64,000 bases of DNA from Nocardia sp. Lineage in GTDB: Bacteria > Actinomycetota > Actinomycetes > Mycobacteriales > Mycobacteriaceae. The notes beneath the pieces are model-generated. The model saw nothing but the letters and a program-made list of their open reading frames with translations. It was not told the origin of the DNA and ran no database searches. Below, one piece after another: positions 16,144-24,213 of the stretch. The position numbers and the translations under genes are program-made. The DNA is taken from NCBI RefSeq assembly GCF_025465275.1, contig NZ_JAODNK010000051.1, positions 99,657 to 163,656 of the forward strand, written 5' to 3'. Every line of letters begins with the position of its first letter. Within the stretch, counting starts at the first letter, position 1.

Positions 16144-17515
16144 TGAGAATATGGCGGTACGGACCTCCGGCCTGACCGCCTATAGAGAGACCGTTTTCAC
16201 CGCTGGACCGGGCACTCGGGTCCCGCTCATAGGTGCCCTGGTGCTGGCCAGCCTGGTACTGACGTGGGCGGCCGAACGCGCGTCGAGCCAGGGCAACGAC
16301 CACGGCTGGTTCGTGGCGGTCTCCATTGCCGGACTGTTCGTGGCGCGCGGGCTGTACCTGCGGCGGCCACTCACGCTCCCGCATCTCACCGCGGCCGCCA
16401 TTGTGCTGGTGATCGCGAACTTCAGCTACCGCACCGACCACGCGGGGGTCGGCTTCCTCTTCCTCGCCGCGACCGGGCTGATCCTGATGGCCCCGCAGAA
16501 CAGCAAGCCGCAACCCGAGCAGCTGCCGCGCGTGGCCGAACTGGTGCGGCGCAGCACGGACGATCCGGTCGCGCCTTTCGCGCTGCACTCGTCCAAGAGC
16601 TACTACTTCAATGCCGATTCCTCGGCGGCCGTCGCCTACCGGACTCGCCTGGGCATTGCCGTCGTCGCGGGCGATCCCATCGGTGACAAGGGCAGATTCC
16701 GCGAATTGGTCACCGAATTCTCGGAATTCGCCAGTGATCACGGCTGGCGCATCGCGGTACTGGGAGCGAGCCCGGAACTCACCGAGATCTGGCAGCACCG
16801 CGCCCTGGAGCACCGCGGCCTGCACGCCGTCCCGATCGGGCGGGACGTGGTGATCGAGGTCGCGAAATTCGACATGGTGGGACGCCACTACCGCAATCTG
16901 CGCCAGGCGGTCAGCCGCACCCGCAACTTCGGTGTCACCACCGAGGTGATTCCAGAGGCCGCGCTCACCGAACCACAGCGGGAAACGCTGCTCGCCATTG
17001 TCGACGAATGGGGGCACGGGCGGCAGACCCGCGGTTTCTCCATGATCCTCGACCACCTGCTCGACGGACGGCATCCGGGCATGCTGGTGGTCATGGCCCG
17101 CGACGCCGACGGCCAGGTCGCCGGGTTCCAGCGCTACGGCGTCTCCGGCGACGGCCGCGAGCTGAGCCTGGACGTCCCGTGGCGGCGCAAGGACGCCCCC
17201 AACGGGCTCGACGAACGCATGATCGTCGACCTCGTCGAGTACGCCCGCGCGCACGGCATCACCCGAATCTCGCTGGCCTTCGCGGCTTTTCCGGAACTCT
17301 TCGCGGAGAAGGGGCGCTCCCGGCTCGGGCAGACGGCGTATATGGCTGTGCGACTCGGTGATCCGCTCATCCGGCTGGAATCGCTGTACCGGTTCCTGCG
17401 CAAATTCAACGCCTTCGGCGATCAGCGCTTCGTACTGATCCGCTGGCGCGAGGTGCTGATCGCGGCGGTCGCACTGCTCACCCTGGAGTTCGTGCCGCAC
17501 CGCCGCCAGTACTGA
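16136..17515 (+). CDS. DUF2156 (MprF C-terminal-like) membrane protein
   Basis: This 459-residue protein has about four N-terminal hydrophobic segments (residues about 30-115) and then a cytosolic double-GNAT-like domain, as in the C-terminal catalytic half of MprF lysyl-phosphatidylglycerol synthases and the LysX N-terminal region. Supporting blocks are SSKSYYFNADSSAAVAYRTRLGIAVVAGDPIGD, FDMVGRHYRNLRQAVSRTRNFGV and GFSMILDHLLDGRHPGMLVVMARDADGQVAGFQRYG. Proteins of this class move an aminoacyl group from tRNA to a lipid or another acceptor; the acceptor here is unknown. AAAGGAAG lies five bases before ATG 16136. A basic leader ORF overlaps its start. Confidence 0.82.
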   Translation: MSDENMAVRTSGLTAYRETVFTAGPGTRVPLIGALVLASLVLTWAAERASSQGNDHGWFVAVSIAGLFVARGLYLRRPLTLPHLTAAAIVLVIANFSYRTDHAGVGFLFLAATGLILMAPQNSKPQPEQLPRVAELVRRSTDDPVAPFALHSSKSYYFNADSSAAVAYRTRLGIAVVAGDPIGDKGRFRELVTEFSEFASDHGWRIAVLGASPELTEIWQHRALEHRGLHAVPIGRDVVIEVAKFDMVGRHYRNLRQAVSRTRNFGVTTEVIPEAALTEPQRETLLAIVDEWGHGRQTRGFSMILDHLLDGRHPGMLVVMARDADGQVAGFQRYGVSGDGRELSLDVPWRRKDAPNGLDERMIVDLVEYARAHGITRISLAFAAFPELFAEKGRSRLGQTAYMAVRLGDPLIRLESLYRFLRKFNAFGDQRFVLIRWREVLIAAVALLTLEFVPHRRQY

Positions 17516-17552
17516 GCCACTGTCCCGGCTCGGTGCCGAGAGCTATTGCGGC

Positions 17553-18305
17553 TCAGCGCAGGAACTCCACCAGGGCTGCGGCGAAACCGGGATCCGCGGT
17601 GGCCACCAGGTGATCGCCGGGCACCGTCACCAGGCGCGCGTCCGGGAACGCGGCGGCCAGCCGCTGCGGTTCGGCCGCGAACGGATCGGCATCACCGGCG
17701 ACCACCAAGGTGGGGATCGTGATGTCGGCGACGGTCTTGATCGGCGCCTCGTCGAGACCTGCCGCCAGTGCCGCGATCGCCTCGCGATCGGTGCCGAGTA
17801 CGTCGGCGAGCATGCGGAACATTCGCGCCTGCGGGGCGGCCGTGGACCCGTCGCCTGTCATGGCCGCGGCGATATCGGCGGCCTCGATGACCCGCCAATC
17901 GATGCCGCCGCAGTCCACCACGCCGGACCCGATGCCGCCCACCGCCAGCTGTTTGACCCGATCGTCGGCCTGCGCCACCAGGATCGAGATGATCCCGCCC
18001 ATCGAATATCCGACCAGCGCAACCTCGTCCAGGCCGAGCTCGTCGAAGAGCACCCGCATATCCGCGGTCATGGCCTGCCAGGAGTAGCGCGCCGGATCGT
18101 GCGGCTTCTCCGAGCGCCCGTGCCCGCGCGCATCGAGCGAGATGATGTGATGCCCGGCGACCTGCAGCGCCGCCACGATACCGACACTCATCCAATTCGC
18201 ATTGGTGTCGGCGACAACGCCGTGCTGCAGCACGACGGGCCTGCCCTCGCCCTCCCACACGCGGTAGTTGAGCTGTAAGCCGTCCCAGGTCGTGAACTTC
18301 GCCAT
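17553..18305 (-). CDS. Alpha/beta hydrolase
   Basis: This 250-residue alpha/beta-fold hydrolase has an oxyanion-hole HG (VVLQHGVV), nucleophile elbow GYSMGG, catalytic acid in VVAGDADPF and catalytic His in VPGDHLV. The cap is small and there is no signal peptide, so it is a cytosolic esterase/lactonase-type enzyme without a defined substrate. It converges on the DUF2156 gene with a 37-base gap. Confidence 0.88.
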   Translation of the reverse strand: MAKFTTWDGLQLNYRVWEGEGRPVVLQHGVVADTNANWMSVGIVAALQVAGHHIISLDARGHGRSEKPHDPARYSWQAMTADMRVLFDELGLDEVALVGYSMGGIISILVAQADDRVKQLAVGGIGSGVVDCGGIDWRVIEAADIAAAMTGDGSTAAPQARMFRMLADVLGTDREAIAALAAGLDEAPIKTVADITIPTLVVAGDADPFAAEPQRLAAAFPDARLVTVPGDHLVATADPGFAAALVEFLR

Positions 18306-18383
18306 CGGGCCGATGCTAGTGCTGCGACCGCCGCATCAGGATGGTATTTCAGGCCATTCGCGCCCTAACCTCGCAGGCGGCAA

Positions 18384-18701
18384 TCATGCGGTGCGGCCTA
18401 GCTCGGTGACTATCCGCGCCAGATCCGACCACATCACCGGACGATCATGCTGTTCGTCCTGGGCCAGGTCGCGTTCGATCAACGAGCGGATGTAGGCGCT
18501 CTGGCTCATCCCGAGCCGCAATGCGCGAGCCTTGCATCGGGTGTCGAGCTCGCCTGGCAGTTTGATCGATCGTGGAACAAGGTCGGCCCCGGTGTCCTGG
18601 CCGGTCTGAACCGGCACGTCCACCGGTTCGTCGTTGCGGTAGGTGAGTCGATCCATGATGGCGTTCATATCGTCGGCGTTGGTGGGGTACGGGTCAGTCA
18701 T
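18384..18701 (-). CDS. Ribbon-helix-helix protein, probable antitoxin
   Basis: This 105-residue protein has an acidic, Asn/Asp-rich N-terminus and then a CopG-like ribbon-helix-helix: VPRSIKLPGELDTRCKARALRLGMSQSAYIRSLIERDL (about residues 42-80). Such proteins bind DNA as dimers and often neutralise a co-encoded toxin. Its ATG lies inside the last codons of the upstream gene (8-base overlap ATGACTGA). The order toxin then antitoxin is the reverse of the commonest one but occurs in HicAB- and BrnTA-like modules. Confidence 0.6.
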   Translation of the reverse strand: MTDPYPTNADDMNAIMDRLTYRNDEPVDVPVQTGQDTGADLVPRSIKLPGELDTRCKARALRLGMSQSAYIRSLIERDLAQDEQHDRPVMWSDLARIVTELGRTA

Positions 18702-18996
18702 TGCGGGTCGCCTCCCATTTCTCGAATTCGGTGACCTGTTCGGGGCGTAGGTAGTTTGCGCCGCAGATGTAGAGATCAGGGCCCATGACGCGGGCCAGGA
18801 CCGCGAGCGGACGACGCTCTCCGGTGCGTGCCCACAGCACTACGTATCGGATACCTGTAGCGCGGTCGTCCGCAGGCCGCAGCCATACCGGGCGTTCGCC
18901 GGCCAGCCAAGCATTCACCAGATCGAATACGTCGTCGATGTCGATCCCGGCGCGGGCCAGTACCTGAGCCAGCGCAAAGTACCACTCGATTGCCAC
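18694..18996 (-). CDS. Small basic/Trp-rich protein, probable toxin partner
   Basis: This 100-residue product starts MAIEWYFALAQVLARAGIDIDDVF and ends PDLYICGANYLRPEQVTEFEKWEATRND. The central RYVVLWARTGERRPLAVLARVM reads as two beta strands, as in small RNase toxins, but I cannot assign a family. Evidence for a toxin role is context: first gene of a two-gene overlapping pair with a ribbon-helix-helix protein, an isolated position, and direct repeats just upstream. The start is GTG 18996 with only a weak ribosome site. Confidence 0.5.
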   Translation of the reverse strand: MAIEWYFALAQVLARAGIDIDDVFDLVNAWLAGERPVWLRPADDRATGIRYVVLWARTGERRPLAVLARVMGPDLYICGANYLRPEQVTEFEKWEATRND

Positions 18997-19001
18997 ACTT
19001 C

Positions 19002-19020
19002 AGACTACCATAAGACTACC
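19002..19020. promoter_or_regulatory. Direct repeat operator of the toxin-antitoxin-like pair
   Basis: AGACTACC occurs at 19002-19009 and 19013-19020, separated by ATA. It starts six bases upstream of the GTG start at 18996 on the minus strand. Short repeats in this position are typical ribbon-helix-helix autoregulatory sites. Confidence 0.4.
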
Positions 19021-19074
19021 GCTGTTCAGGGGCTGTTTCTGGTTCGAGAGTGGGTAATGAACTGACAATTGTCA

Positions 19075-19446
19075 CTAAGACGAGCCGGTGCTCAATGGAT
19101 TGGGATCCGGTCGCCAGGCGCCGCAGTTATCGGTGCGGAATGCGACATCGGTAGCTTTGATAACGATATGCAGGGGATGCTGGCGGGTGAAGTCGCTGGC
19201 GATCACGTAGTAGTTCGGATCGTTGTAATCGGTATCGGTCTGCACATGCCAGAGCCGCCGCCAGAAACAGGCGTCCGCATTGCCGGTGCCGTCGGAGACG
19301 TAGTTACCCGGCTTGATATCGACATTCACCAGGTAGAGGCCATCACCCGGGATCTGGTCCGCCGGGGTGGCGGCGGCCGTTCCGGACATTGACATAAGCA
19401 CCGCGGAAGTTATGGCCCCCGCGGTCACGAGCGCGCGTGCACGCAC
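19075..19446 (-). CDS. Small secreted protein
   Basis: This 123-residue protein has a Sec signal peptide (MRARALVTAGAITSAVLMSM, cleavage near TAAATPA). The mature part of about 95 residues has the pattern G-Y-V-D-I-K-P-G-x-Y seen in many small actinobacterial exported proteins (GLYLVNVDIKPGNYVSDG), a CFWRRL block and a C-terminal DNCGAWRP; the two Cys may pair. The function is unknown. GTG 19446 follows GAGGAGG by eight bases. The perfect palindrome TGACAATTGTCA lies at 19063-19074, right after the stop. Confidence 0.75.
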   Translation of the reverse strand: MRARALVTAGAITSAVLMSMSGTAAATPADQIPGDGLYLVNVDIKPGNYVSDGTGNADACFWRRLWHVQTDTDYNDPNYYVIASDFTRQHPLHIVIKATDVAFRTDNCGAWRPDPNPLSTGSS

Positions 19447-19670
19447 AGTGTTTCCCTCCTCGAACTCACAGAATCGGCGCGGCCTCGCGAACGCGCACGG
19501 TCTGGGTGATCCCCGTATCTCCCGGGAGGGGTCTATCAGAAATCGGGCGTCCGTTTCGGGCGTTCCGCGTAATTGATTGCGTACAAACCGGTTTCGATTG
19601 TGCGATTTGCCGCCGAAAATCCGGTACCGAACTTCGATGCTCTTCTTGCCCCTGCCGACGATATTCAGAT

Positions 19671-20249
19671 ATGAGAAGTCTTCGCCCGCTCGCGGACGGT
19701 GCCGGTACCGGCCCGCTCACCTGCGCCACCGACTGCGCCCGGCTCTGTACCGACTCCGGTCTTTCCGACGTCCTCACCTCGGACAAGGCGCTACTGCACT
19801 GGCGGGCCCTGCGCCGGCTCGGCGATACCGGGCTCGCCGAACATGCTGTTCAGGAGACCTTGCTGCGGGCCTGGAAGGCCTGCGCCAGCTATGACCCGAA
19901 CCGCGGCAGCGTCCGCACCTGGCTGCTCACCATCGAGCGCAATATCCTCACCGACATCGCCCGGGTGCGCACCGCCCGGCCCGGCGACGCCAACTGGGAC
20001 GAGATCACCGATGTCGCCGAGGGCCGCTGCGCCGGACCCGACTTCACCGATCGGCTCGCCGACGGCCTCCTGGTCGCCGAACTCCTCGCCCACCTGCCCG
20101 GACCGCAGCGCGACGCCGTCGTCCAGGTCATCCTGCGCGACCGCGCCTACCAGGACGTGGCCGCCGATCTGGGCATCCCCGTCGGCACGGTCAAGACCCG
20201 CGTGCACTACGCCCTGCGCTCGCTGCGCCGCCTGCCGGTCAGTGCCTGA
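19671..20249 (+). CDS. ECF-family RNA polymerase sigma factor
   Basis: This 192-residue protein carries sigma region 2 (LAEHAVQETLLRAWKACASYDPNRGSVRTWLLTIERNILTD) and region 4 (LAHLPGPQRDAVVQVILRDRAYQDVAADLGIPVGTVKTRVHYALRSLRRL). There is an unusual N-terminal Cys cluster (CATDCARLC) before region 2. The start at ATG 19671 is uncertain because no clear ribosome site precedes it. No anti-sigma gene is adjacent; instead a Rieske lipoprotein follows 75 bases downstream, which hints at control by redox or envelope stress. Roughly 220 bases upstream have no gene. Confidence 0.82.
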   Translation: MRSLRPLADGAGTGPLTCATDCARLCTDSGLSDVLTSDKALLHWRALRRLGDTGLAEHAVQETLLRAWKACASYDPNRGSVRTWLLTIERNILTDIARVRTARPGDANWDEITDVAEGRCAGPDFTDRLADGLLVAELLAHLPGPQRDAVVQVILRDRAYQDVAADLGIPVGTVKTRVHYALRSLRRLPVSA

Positions 20250-20324
20250 GTGAACCTCCGGCGGGGCTGCGACGTCACACAGGTGTGGACGGCACTCGTC
20301 CGCACTCGATCGAGGAGTAAGCCC

Positions 20325-20795
20325 ATGACCGAACAGCATGTGGCGCCCGGCGGCTTCCGGCTGGATCGCCGGACAGCACTGGTCGTGACAGGAGTGGCCG
20401 CTACCGCGCTGACCGTGGCGGCCTGCAGCAGTACCAGCGCAAGCGAAAAAGCATCAGCCGCGCCGAACGGACCGCAGGACAAGCCGAACGGACTTGCGAA
20501 TACGAAGCAGGACGGCAGTGTCGAACTGGCCAAGACCGCCGAGGTGCCGGTCGGCGGTGGGGTCATCAAGGGTGACACCGTCATTACGCAGGCGAGTGCC
20601 GGCGCTTTCGCCGGTTTCTCCTCCACCTGCACCCACCTCGGCTGCAAGGTCAGCGAGGTCACCGACGGGCTGATCAAATGCCCGTGTCACGGCAGCACTT
20701 TCCATCTCGACGGCAGTGTCGCCGGCGGGCCCGCACCGCGTGCGCTGGATGCCAGGGCCGTGCATGTCGATGGCGATGCCGTCGTGTCGGGCTAG
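20325..20795 (+). CDS. Rieske [2Fe-2S] Tat lipoprotein
   Basis: This 156-residue protein has a Tat-type signal ([13 protein letters not shown]) and a lipobox Cys34 (VAAC). A low-complexity linker leads to a Rieske fold with C102-T-H104-x2-G-C107 and C119-P-C121-H122: Cys102, His104, Cys119 and His122 ligate the cluster and Cys107/Cys121 form the usual disulfide. GAGGAG lies eight bases before ATG 20325. It should be an electron-transfer lipoprotein on the outer membrane face; the partner is unknown. The preceding ECF sigma factor may control it. Confidence 0.88.
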   Translation: MTEQHVAPGGFRLDRRTALVVTGVAATALTVAACSSTSASEKASAAPNGPQDKPNGLANTKQDGSVELAKTAEVPVGGGVIKGDTVITQASAGAFAGFSSTCTHLGCKVSEVTDGLIKCPCHGSTFHLDGSVAGGPAPRALDARAVHVDGDAVVSG

Positions 20796-20950
20796 CGCTA
20801 CCCGGATACGAATATTCGCTTCCGTGCGGTCGGACCAGCTCTGACGGGAGATCCCCCGGTCCGCGCGCGGTGGCGAAGCTCTGTGTTTGCCCAAGTGGCC
20901 GCAAATCGGTTCGGCATATGCATATTGGGCGCTTGACCACAAGTAACAAG

Positions 20951-20978
20951 TTGATCACCATGCTTGCCAGATGATAAC
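20951..20978 (+). promoter_or_regulatory. Predicted promoter of the amidase gene
   Basis: TTGATC (20951-20956) and GATAAC (20973-20978), 16-base spacer, about 84 bases before ATG 21062. The gap 20796-21061 holds no gene. Confidence 0.35.
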
Positions 20979-21061
20979 TGGTGGGGCCACAGTGAACTGC
21001 TGGGTTTGGTGTTACTAGTGGGAAGGGAGGGGCGCCCCGTGCCCAGGGAGCGCCGCCGCGT

Positions 21062-22723
21062 ATGAAGCCGAACATGGTCAAGGCCGGTATCTTCACCGCC
21101 GTAACGGCCGCGGCATTTTCGACAGTGGCCGGGTTGATCCCGGCGACAACTCTCGCATCGCCCGTTTTGCCGGACCTGCCGCAACGGCTGGCCGGGAAAA
21201 CCGTCTTCCTGGACCCGGGTCATCAGGGCCCCAACCACAATCAGGATGTCGCCAAGCAGGTCAATGACGGCCGCGGCGGCACCAAGGCATGCCAGACCAC
21301 CGGCATGACCAGCCTGCACGGAATCGCCGAACACACCATCAACTGGGATGTCGCCCAATTGGTGCGCACCTCGCTGGAGGGACTCGGGGCTCATGTCGTC
21401 ATGAGCCGCCCCGATGACACCGGCTGGGGTGGGTGCGTCGATGAACGCGCCCATGCCGCAAACCAATCCGGCGCCGACATCGCTGTCAGCATTCACGCCG
21501 ACAGCGCCGCCGCCGATGCGCGCGGCTTCCACCTGATCATCCCGCAGCTGCCGGTCTCGGATCCCAAGGCCAATGAGGTGCAGTCCGGCGCGGGCCTGGC
21601 GGCCAGCAAGGCCATGCGAGATGCGTACGCGCAGGCCGGATTCCCGGTCGCCGCCTACAACGGCGCGGTCGATGGGTTGCAGTCGCGCGCCGATATCGCC
21701 GGACCGGCACTGACCACGGTGCCGGATGTCTTCCTCGAAATGGGGAACGGCGCCAATGCCGAGGACGCGGCCCTGCTGGAATCGCAGGAGGGTCAGCTGC
21801 GGCACGCGGTCACCATCACCACCGGTGTGGTGTCCTACCTGCTCGGCATCGCGATCCCGCCGAGCAGCGCGGAACAGGCCGTCGGGCCGGCCGCGCCGGC
21901 GCCGGCGCAGCCCGCGCAATTGCAGGTGCCGTCGGCGAGCGATATCCGCCCGCAGGCATTACCGCAGGGTGGGGCGCAGCTCGCGCCGCAGAGCCCGGAG
22001 CCGACGGTGGTTCCGACTACGACGGTGGTTCCGACTACACAGCCGCCGGTGCCGCAGAACGGTGCGGGTCAGCCGCAGCCGCAAGCGGTCCCGCAGGGTG
22101 CCGTGGCGCCGTCCGAGCCGCCGGTCCCGTCGGGATCTCCGGCGCCGTCCGAGCCGCCGGTTCCGGCTCAGCCGCAAGCGGTTCCGGCACAGACTGTCGC
22201 TCCCACGACCGTGCCGGAGGGTCCGGTGCAGCCGCAGGTTGCCCTGCCGGGTCCGCCCGCGCAGTCGCAGCCGGGCGTTCAGCCGCAGCCTCCGGTTCCG
22301 CCGGTTCCGGGTGCGCCGTTCAAGCTCAGCAATGCGGCCGCCGGTCTTCCGGGTGGGGTGCGGCCGATCGCGGCCCCGATCGAACCCAAGGGGCCGGGCT
22401 ACTCCGCACCGCAGATCCCGCAGTCCAATCCGGGCGCGATTCCCAATCCGGGGCAGGCGAGTCCCGGTGCGCAGACAAGTCCGGGTGCGCAAACGAGTCC
22501 CGGTGCGCAGACGGCTCCGTCCACGACCGATAAGAGCTCCAAGGCCGGCGATCTCCTGGACGTCGAGTCGATGAGTGGTCTGGTGCAGGCCGCCATGAAG
22601 ATGTTCGGCCCGCTGGCCAAGATGCTCATGGGGCAGAACGGTGTCGCCTCGGATCTGGTCAACCTGGCCTACAGCGTGGTGTCCGCGCTGAGCACTTCGT
22701 TGCTGCCGTCTGCCGCCAAGTAG
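21062..22723 (+). CDS. N-acetylmuramoyl-L-alanine amidase, Ami1/Rv3717-like, Pro-rich tail
   Basis: This 553-residue secreted protein cleaves the amide between muramic acid and L-Ala in peptidoglycan. The signal peptide spans residues 1-32 (ending LASP). The Amidase_3 domain (about 45-280) has zinc ligands His54 (DPGHQG), Glu90 (GIAEH) and His145 (SIHADS), catalytic Glu226 (VFLEMGNGAN), and Cys77/Cys125 likely forming the disulfide known in Rv3717. Unlike the compact Rv3717, it continues for about 270 residues of Pro/Gln/Val-rich spacer with three SPGAQT repeats and a final helical segment, probably a wall-spanning or anchoring tail. Confidence 0.9.
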   Translation: MKPNMVKAGIFTAVTAAAFSTVAGLIPATTLASPVLPDLPQRLAGKTVFLDPGHQGPNHNQDVAKQVNDGRGGTKACQTTGMTSLHGIAEHTINWDVAQLVRTSLEGLGAHVVMSRPDDTGWGGCVDERAHAANQSGADIAVSIHADSAAADARGFHLIIPQLPVSDPKANEVQSGAGLAASKAMRDAYAQAGFPVAAYNGAVDGLQSRADIAGPALTTVPDVFLEMGNGANAEDAALLESQEGQLRHAVTITTGVVSYLLGIAIPPSSAEQAVGPAAPAPAQPAQLQVPSASDIRPQALPQGGAQLAPQSPEPTVVPTTTVVPTTQPPVPQNGAGQPQPQAVPQGAVAPSEPPVPSGSPAPSEPPVPAQPQAVPAQTVAPTTVPEGPVQPQVALPGPPAQSQPGVQPQPPVPPVPGAPFKLSNAAAGLPGGVRPIAAPIEPKGPGYSAPQIPQSNPGAIPNPGQASPGAQTSPGAQTSPGAQTAPSTTDKSSKAGDLLDVESMSGLVQAAMKMFGPLAKMLMGQNGVASDLVNLAYSVVSALSTSLLPSAAK

Positions 22724-22748
22724 TTCCGGCGGCATAGTTCCATCGAAT

Positions 22749-22786
22749 CGCCCTCGCTCCGAATCATTCGGAGCGGGGGCGATTTT
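22749..22786 (+). terminator. Intrinsic terminator after the amidase gene
   Basis: A 15-bp stem (22749-22763 with 22767-22781) has one G-T wobble and a three-base loop, followed by TTTT. Confidence 0.75.
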
Positions 22787-22884
22787 CGTAGCAAGTCGGG
22801 CAAACACTTCGCGATCGACGTGACCGGCTGCGTGTCCGGTGCCCCCGGCCTGGCAGGCGCGGTTGCACGGCCCAGGAGGTGCAC

Positions 22885-23013
22885 GTGCGGACAACCTCGT
22901 GTCCGGTGGTTGGCAAGCATTCGGCGCAGGAGTTGCATGAATCCCGGGTCGGGTCACGACGGCTGACGACAGTGCGGCCGCGTGGTGCGACTGGTCGATC
23001 GAGGTGGATGTGA
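22885..23013 (+). CDS. Possible 42-codon ORF coupled to the Hsp70-like gene
   Basis: GTG 22885 has AGGAGG five bases upstream, and the reading frame ends at TGA 23011-23013, sharing one base with the ATG of the Hsp70-like gene. The peptide is Arg/Thr/Ser-rich (MRTTSCPVVGKHSAQELHES at its start) with no known domain. The strong ribosome site and exact coupling suggest translation, but high GC makes chance ORFs common. Confidence 0.35.
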   Translation: MRTTSCPVVGKHSAQELHESRVGSRRLTTVRPRGATGRSRWM

Positions 23014-24071
23014 TGGCGTTCGGTGTGGGCTTGAGTATCGGCACGGTAAATACGGTGTGTGTGACGGCCGCCGATCGGTCGGTTCGCCGCGGTGTCCAAT
23101 TAGCGGCTCGCCGCGGTGCCCAATCAGCGGCTCGCCGCGGTGCTCCGCCGCCCACCACCTGGCGCACCACCCTCACCTTCGACAGTTCCGGTACCGCCCG
23201 GGTCGGCCGCATTCCGCGGCACGGGCGGGTCATTACCGAATTCGCCGACCTGACCCAGCGCGAGGCGCCGGTCGCGCGGGTCGGTCACCGAGCGTTGTCG
23301 GCCGCGGATCTTGTTGCCACCGTGGCCCACAGCGTGATCGAGGAGGTGCTGGGGAAGGCTCCGGCGGGGCAGAACGGTAAGGCGGACATCGCTATTACCG
23401 TGACCTACCCGGCCGGGTACTCCGAAAATCTGGTGATCGATCTGCGCACCGCGCTCGACGGCGTCGGGCTGCGGGGTGTCGAGCTGTTGCCCGAACCGGT
23501 GGCCGCGGCCGCCTGGCTGGCGGCGCAGCGCGGTCCGCTCATGCCGGGGCTGGCGCTCATCTACGACCTCGGCGGCTCCGGGCTCGATGTGACGCTGGTG
23601 CGAGTGGGTGCGGGCGCGCCCAGTAATCCGATCGTCGGATTGCCGTTGCACTCCACCGACTTCGGCGGCCGGGCCTTCGGTGGTTTGGTCGCCAAGCGCT
23701 TGCGCCGCATTTCGGATGCGCCGGTGATCTCCCGGGTGAGCTCCGATTCCGATACGGGGGCGCTGCGCACCGAACATGTGGAGAGCTCGCTGAGGCTGGT
23801 CTACAAATGCCTGCGCATCGCCGATGTCACCATGGCCGACGTCGATCGGGTGCTGGTGGTCGGAGGTGCGGCCCGTCCGCCGGAGGTCGCGGACGTGCTG
23901 GCGAAACAGCTGGCTCGCCCGGTGACCGTGGCGCCCGATCCGGAACGCACCATTGCCGACGGTGCGGCCATCGTGGCCCGGCAGATGGCGCAGTCACAGG
24001 ATTCTTCGACGCATCGCCATCATGTGCTAGCTGATCTGTTCCGCCGGGTCACCCGGGTGGCAGCCCTGTAA
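23013..24071 (+). CDS. Hsp70/actin-fold ATPase-like protein, short form
   Basis: This 352-residue protein has the actin-like ATPase fold of Hsp70 without the substrate-binding domain. Phosphate-1 loop: GLSIGTVNT; phosphate-2: LIYDLGGSGLDVTLVR; adenosine loop: VLVVGGAARPPEVADVL, then DPERTIADGAAI. Residues about 23-45 contain an Arg/Ala repeat from a 24-bp DNA repeat (23080-23147). The same domain order occurs in the larger protein at 27365-29563, so this is a paralogous pair. Role unknown; actinobacterial Hsp70-like ATPases lacking the peptide-binding lobe are uncharacterised. ATG 23013 is chosen for GAGG eight bases upstream; GTG 23004 is possible. Confidence 0.82.
   Translation: MAFGVGLSIGTVNTVCVTAADRSVRRGVQLAARRGAQSAARRGAPPPTTWRTTLTFDSSGTARVGRIPRHGRVITEFADLTQREAPVARVGHRALSAADLVATVAHSVIEEVLGKAPAGQNGKADIAITVTYPAGYSENLVIDLRTALDGVGLRGVELLPEPVAAAAWLAAQRGPLMPGLALIYDLGGSGLDVTLVRVGAGAPSNPIVGLPLHSTDFGGRAFGGLVAKRLRRISDAPVISRVSSDSDTGALRTEHVESSLRLVYKCLRIADVTMADVDRVLVVGGAARPPEVADVLAKQLARPVTVAPDPERTIADGAAIVARQMAQSQDSSTHRHHVLADLFRRVTRVAAL
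23080..23147 (+). repeat. 24-bp in-frame tandem repeat, about 2.8 copies
   Basis: Units start at 23080, 23104 and 23128 around a core CTCGCCGCGGTG. They encode the Arg-Arg-Gly-Ala/Val...Ala insert in the Hsp70-like protein between phosphate loop 1 and the rest of the domain. Confidence 0.8.
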
Positions 24072-24149
24072 TCCGCCGGTTACCAGCCGGTTTGCCCCCG
24101 ATCATGGATCGGGTGGGGTCGACACGTGCAAGCATCTTGCTAGCACTGG

Positions 24150-24177
24150 TTGACGCTTCTCCAGTTTGGTGTAACCA
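24150..24177 (+). promoter_or_regulatory. Promoter of the diiron oxygenase-fprB operon
   Basis: TTGACG (24150-24155) and TAACCA (24172-24177) with a 16-base spacer, followed by AT-rich sequence and a strong GAGGAGAGG ribosome region. Confidence 0.5.
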
Positions 24178-24213
24178 TTAGATACAGATAACGCCAATGC
24201 TGGAAGAGGAGAG

